Origin: Owenia fusiformis
Taxonomy: Eukaryota > Annelida > Polychaeta > Sabellida > Oweniidae
DNA: 64,000 nucleotides
Direction of reading: 5' to 3'
Assembly (NCBI GenBank): GCA_903813345.2
Contig: CAIIXF020000005.1
Coordinates: 9,181,375-9,245,374, forward strand
Every line of letters begins with the position of its first letter. The stretch's first letter is position 1. The notes under the pieces were generated by a model. The model worked only from the letters and a program-made list of their open reading frames with translations. It ran no database searches and was not told the origin of the DNA. The position numbers and the translations under genes were made by a program. This document shows, piece after piece, positions 60,875-64,000 of this stretch.

Positions 60875-61098
60875 GGTTATGAACTGTATAATAGGAAATT
60901 GACTAAAATCTTAAGCTGAATATTTGCATCTCATTATGTATCATATTATAACCTATATCCATTTCTAACATATTTGAAATCACATCAACCCGATATGTGT
61001 TAAATCAAGAAACAGGCATGGGTTATCTTAGATTCGTAGATTACATTGATCCTTTAAATCATGTTAATCCATGAATGTGTTGATATCTGGTGTCCATT

Positions 61099-61177
61099 TA
61101 CCCTGAGACCAACAGGCTACAAGTTAAGTTCTAAGAAGGTCTTTATAGATGCAGAGTAAAACTCTTTGCAAAGGGTA
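61099..61177 (+). mobile_element. Family A MITE, short diverged copy
   Basis: TACCCTGAGACC to TTTGCAAAGGGTA with GATGCAGAGTAAAACTC inside; 79 bp, the same size as the other short forms. Confidence 0.5.
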
Positions 61178-61719
61178 TTTATCCAGGAATGAGTTGAACG
61201 ACAAGAGTTGAGCTGAGAGATGCATATTGCCAAGTAGGCTGGATTATATATGTCATAGATTATTAGAAAATAGGAGAATTCTAGAGTAATCTATTTTACG
61301 CTATTATGAGAAATTAATAAAAAGATTGATGAGTATAATCTACTTGGAGACAATCTGCATCACACTTGAGTTCTTGTTTTCTCATTGGATTATATTACAA
61401 TTCATTTTGATAAGTGGTTTATCGAGAGATCTTCGCAATCATAGTTCAATTCGTGACCACAAGAATAAGATTCTAGTCAGTATTGACTTTGCATAGGATT
61501 GTGTTAAGTGATACCGTTGTACTTCTGTGTATGTACTCTTCATGACATATCTGCATGTATTAGCCTTGTTTGAGTTAGAAGAAAATATTCATCTTAAACA
61601 TTTAGACGACTAAGTTTCTGACACAGCTTCTGCAACTTTAGAACACAAGGACTGGACAGACCAGAATGATGATACATCTAGCTCTGTATACATTTTAGAG
61701 ATTCTTTGACTCTGTGGAT

Positions 61720-61737
61720 ATGCCATTCATCATGAAG
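61720..61737 (+). CDS. Candidate alternative first coding exon (6 codons)
   Basis: ATG CCA TTC ATC ATG AAG then the donor GTAGGT at 61738, with an in-frame TAG upstream at 61696. It contributes MPFIMK and ends in phase 0, like the other first-exon candidates. The preceding 100 bases are richer in GC than the surroundings and could be its 5' leader. Very short, so only the matching phase and donor support it. Confidence 0.3.
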
Positions 61738-64000
61738 GTAGGTCATTATATCAAAGATTCAGTGAATATGATTTAGCATACATGTGTTCGTAGATTGTGC
61801 ACTTGTGGAAATACCCATATAAACTTGCTTTACAGACATTGAAATAGAGGTACTCCGAAGTAATTGATATTCTGTTTATTTATATATCTGTAGTAATAAT
61901 GATATGTTTTCATGTTCATTTTAAAGATGATCTCATGTTTTTCTCTATGCTATAAATGAATCATAAATGACGGATTGTATATCTGCAATGTTCATTTACC
62001 CAATCTTTCTGTTCTGAGCATGTACAGTTACGCTAACATGCTTGGATAAAGTAAAAATGTTCATGTTTGGGGGTTTTCACTTTAATGAAGTGAATTTAAC
62101 ATGGATGTCAATGGGAGGAATAAGATGAGTCTTGAGCAAAAGTTTGATATTTTTCATCAACAAATAGTGTTAAACTTAAAGAGGGGTTTGTCTTATAAAG
62201 GTTTTCAAGCAGTTTCATACGACATTCATATTGTTTTCAACCAATGACATGCAAATAATTCAACATGATCTGTTTAGTATGGAATAATTAACATTCCTGA
62301 AATGTCTGAATCAGTAATCTTTTGTTTGGTTTCTATCATATGTATAGTTAGATTAATCCAAGATTCATACAATACTATTTTCTATCTGTTGTCCAGATTC
62401 AATGAGACTCTAATTAAAGGATTCCATTAGTATAATTGTTATTGCGAATACCAAGAATATTATTTCTAATATATAATAAGCACATATTATTGATTTTGGT
62501 GGTACAATTTAAGTTGATATATTATTGATTGTGACTTATGCTCGACCTGATTTATCAGAGGCCCTCTTTATATTTTGCTTCGAGAGATATTACAGGGTGT
62601 TTCATACATACTTACCCTTCCTCATATGTGCAGACTCTGTTTTTTTTTATATTGGCTTGCTCTGTACTCTGATCATTTTTTATATTTGCTTGCTCTGTAC
62701 TCTGATCATTTTTGGAACTGGTTGATTTGAGTCTAGGATCAGAAAAGTTAAGTAGATAGGGGGCTGGGGGAGAGGCTCGAGACTCCAGAAACTTGCTACG
62801 AATTAGGAATGGCAAAATCAAGGGAAAGTGTTTTTCTTGTGTTTTCCTTAATAAAGATGGCGACACAAATCAGCCAATGAATTGCTCTAAGCCCAAAAAA
62901 TGATAATTATGAAGATGAATATATATATAGTCTTGCACCAAGGATCACTCCTCTCACCAATTCAGATCTGTACAGTTAAGTTGAAAGTATATCACACAAG
63001 GGTTTGATCTGAGATTGTCATGATAAGTTTTTTTCTTGTTTACTGAGACATCTTGAAATACTTCAGAGTAGACTCTTGGACCTCCCTTTTCTAGCTAATT
63101 CTAGGATGGAATTTCAGTATGCCCCACCAACAAGAGGGAAATTCCACTTAAAAAAGTAAACATGTCGTTTGTTTTGCACCATGTAGGTACAAAACAGGAA
63201 GTCCTGTTGTCCCCTCCAATGTAGAAAACAAGTATGGGAACATCATAACCTTTTTTCATTCATGAAAGTTGTCAACTTAAATATTTTTTGCTGCATTTTA
63301 TTAAGGAAAAATTCTCAAGTTAGGATATTCAATGAATGCCATTCAATTTTTTGTATCTGCTTTCCATATAAGTTGGATTTTGAATTTTTGTGATTTCTTG
63401 ATCAGGACTGTACAAAGGACAACATTAGAAAAACACTTTACCATTCAAAAATATGTCATATCCTAGACCAGTGATTGGTGATTGAGTGTTAAGCCATTAT
63501 GCTGATGTTCTTTAACAGGCCTCAAAACCCATCTTGTTTTATCTCCCTAGTCCATCTACCCAAAATACCTGGTAAATCTGGACCAAATGCAAATCCTGGA
63601 ATTAGTTTAAAAACATCACAACTGGCAATCTGCATTGGATTAGCCTAACAAAAACAAATTATTGCTAAGTAAATCGAAGAAGGCATAACATATGATAAGT
63701 CCATGAGATGCACCTATATTAGAAAACAAAACAGCAGCTGCATCAGTTGCTGTTTATCATTCCTAAAAACAAAACAACTACTTGGCTATCTACATACCTA
63801 ATAAAAATCTAATTATTAGACCATTTAGTCATTTTTTCATGTTGTCCTAATGAGATCAGACAAAATACAGTCTCTGATGAGACAGATTGATGGCCTGAGA
63901 TGATGGCTGAACTTTTCAACAACTTTACAGGTAACTAAAATTGGTATGATTGAAGACCTAGAAATATGCAGACAAATTTGTTAAGTATCTGTAATAGAAG
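61738..64000. other. Intronic stretch to the window end
   Basis: No supported exon. ATGATGGCTGAACTTTTC ending at GTAACT (63932) is exon-like but in phase 1, and its ACTTTACAG could equally be an acceptor. Confidence 0.45.
62643..62712 (+). repeat. Tandem duplication of about 32 bp
   Basis: TTGCTCTGTACTCTGATCAT with its TTTTATATT leader occurs twice in a row. Confidence 0.75.

Larger units (their letters stand above)
57986..61695. other. Intronic stretch between first-exon candidates
   Basis: Carries a hAT-like MITE, one family B copy, one family A copy and a hairpin; otherwise AT-rich and non-coding. Confidence 0.5.

Overview
This is a window of animal nuclear DNA, most likely from a marine invertebrate (perhaps a mollusc, another lophotrochozoan or a non-vertebrate deuterostome; the sequence does not settle which). 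It is AT-rich, has consensus GT/AG splice signals, contains no dense coding, and is crowded with mobile elements: a DIRS-order retrotransposon, hAT-like, mariner-like and pogo-like DNA transposons, and several families of short inverted-repeat elements (MITEs). No tRNA, rRNA or CRISPR array could be supported.

Host coding content is small. One convincing coding exon lies at 49581-50602 (+). It encodes 334 residues of a disordered Asn/Gln/Ser/Pro-rich protein and ends at a GT donor in phase 0. Three smaller exon candidates at 36907-36957, 57863-57985 and 61720-61737 (+) each start with ATG just after an in-frame stop and also end in phase 0 at a GT donor. The simplest reading is a plus-strand gene with several alternative first exons whose common body lies to the right of the window, so most of the window would be its 5' flank and introns. 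I do not recognise the protein.

Layout. 1-5200: non-coding with MITE copies. 5229-8903 (-): DIRS-like element with gag, reverse transcriptase, RNase H and tyrosine recombinase. One in-frame TAA splits RT from RNase H and one frame break splits gag; the recombinase tetrad is intact. 9000-33700: introns or intergenic DNA with many short elements, including a 2.07-kb long-inverted-repeat element (24725-26793). 33802-34350: a 39-bp minisatellite. 34852-36412 and 37606-38477: two hAT-like elements, the second with a perfect 8-bp target duplication. 42940-43905: a CCGT microsatellite followed by repeats of about 140 bp. 49581-50602: the main exon. 52371-56177: a 3.8-kb DNA transposon with a 5-bp duplication, carrying inside it a mariner fold-back and a 717-bp giant palindrome. 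57-64 kb: two alternative first-exon candidates and little else.

The most notable items are the nested fold-back structure at 52-56 kb, a MITE family ending in TACCCT/AGGGTA with 9-bp target duplications (about a dozen copies, 78 to 413 bp), a second repeat family found six times always on the plus strand, and the phase-0 first-exon series. I found no clear undescribed multi-gene system; the novelty here is in repeat architecture.
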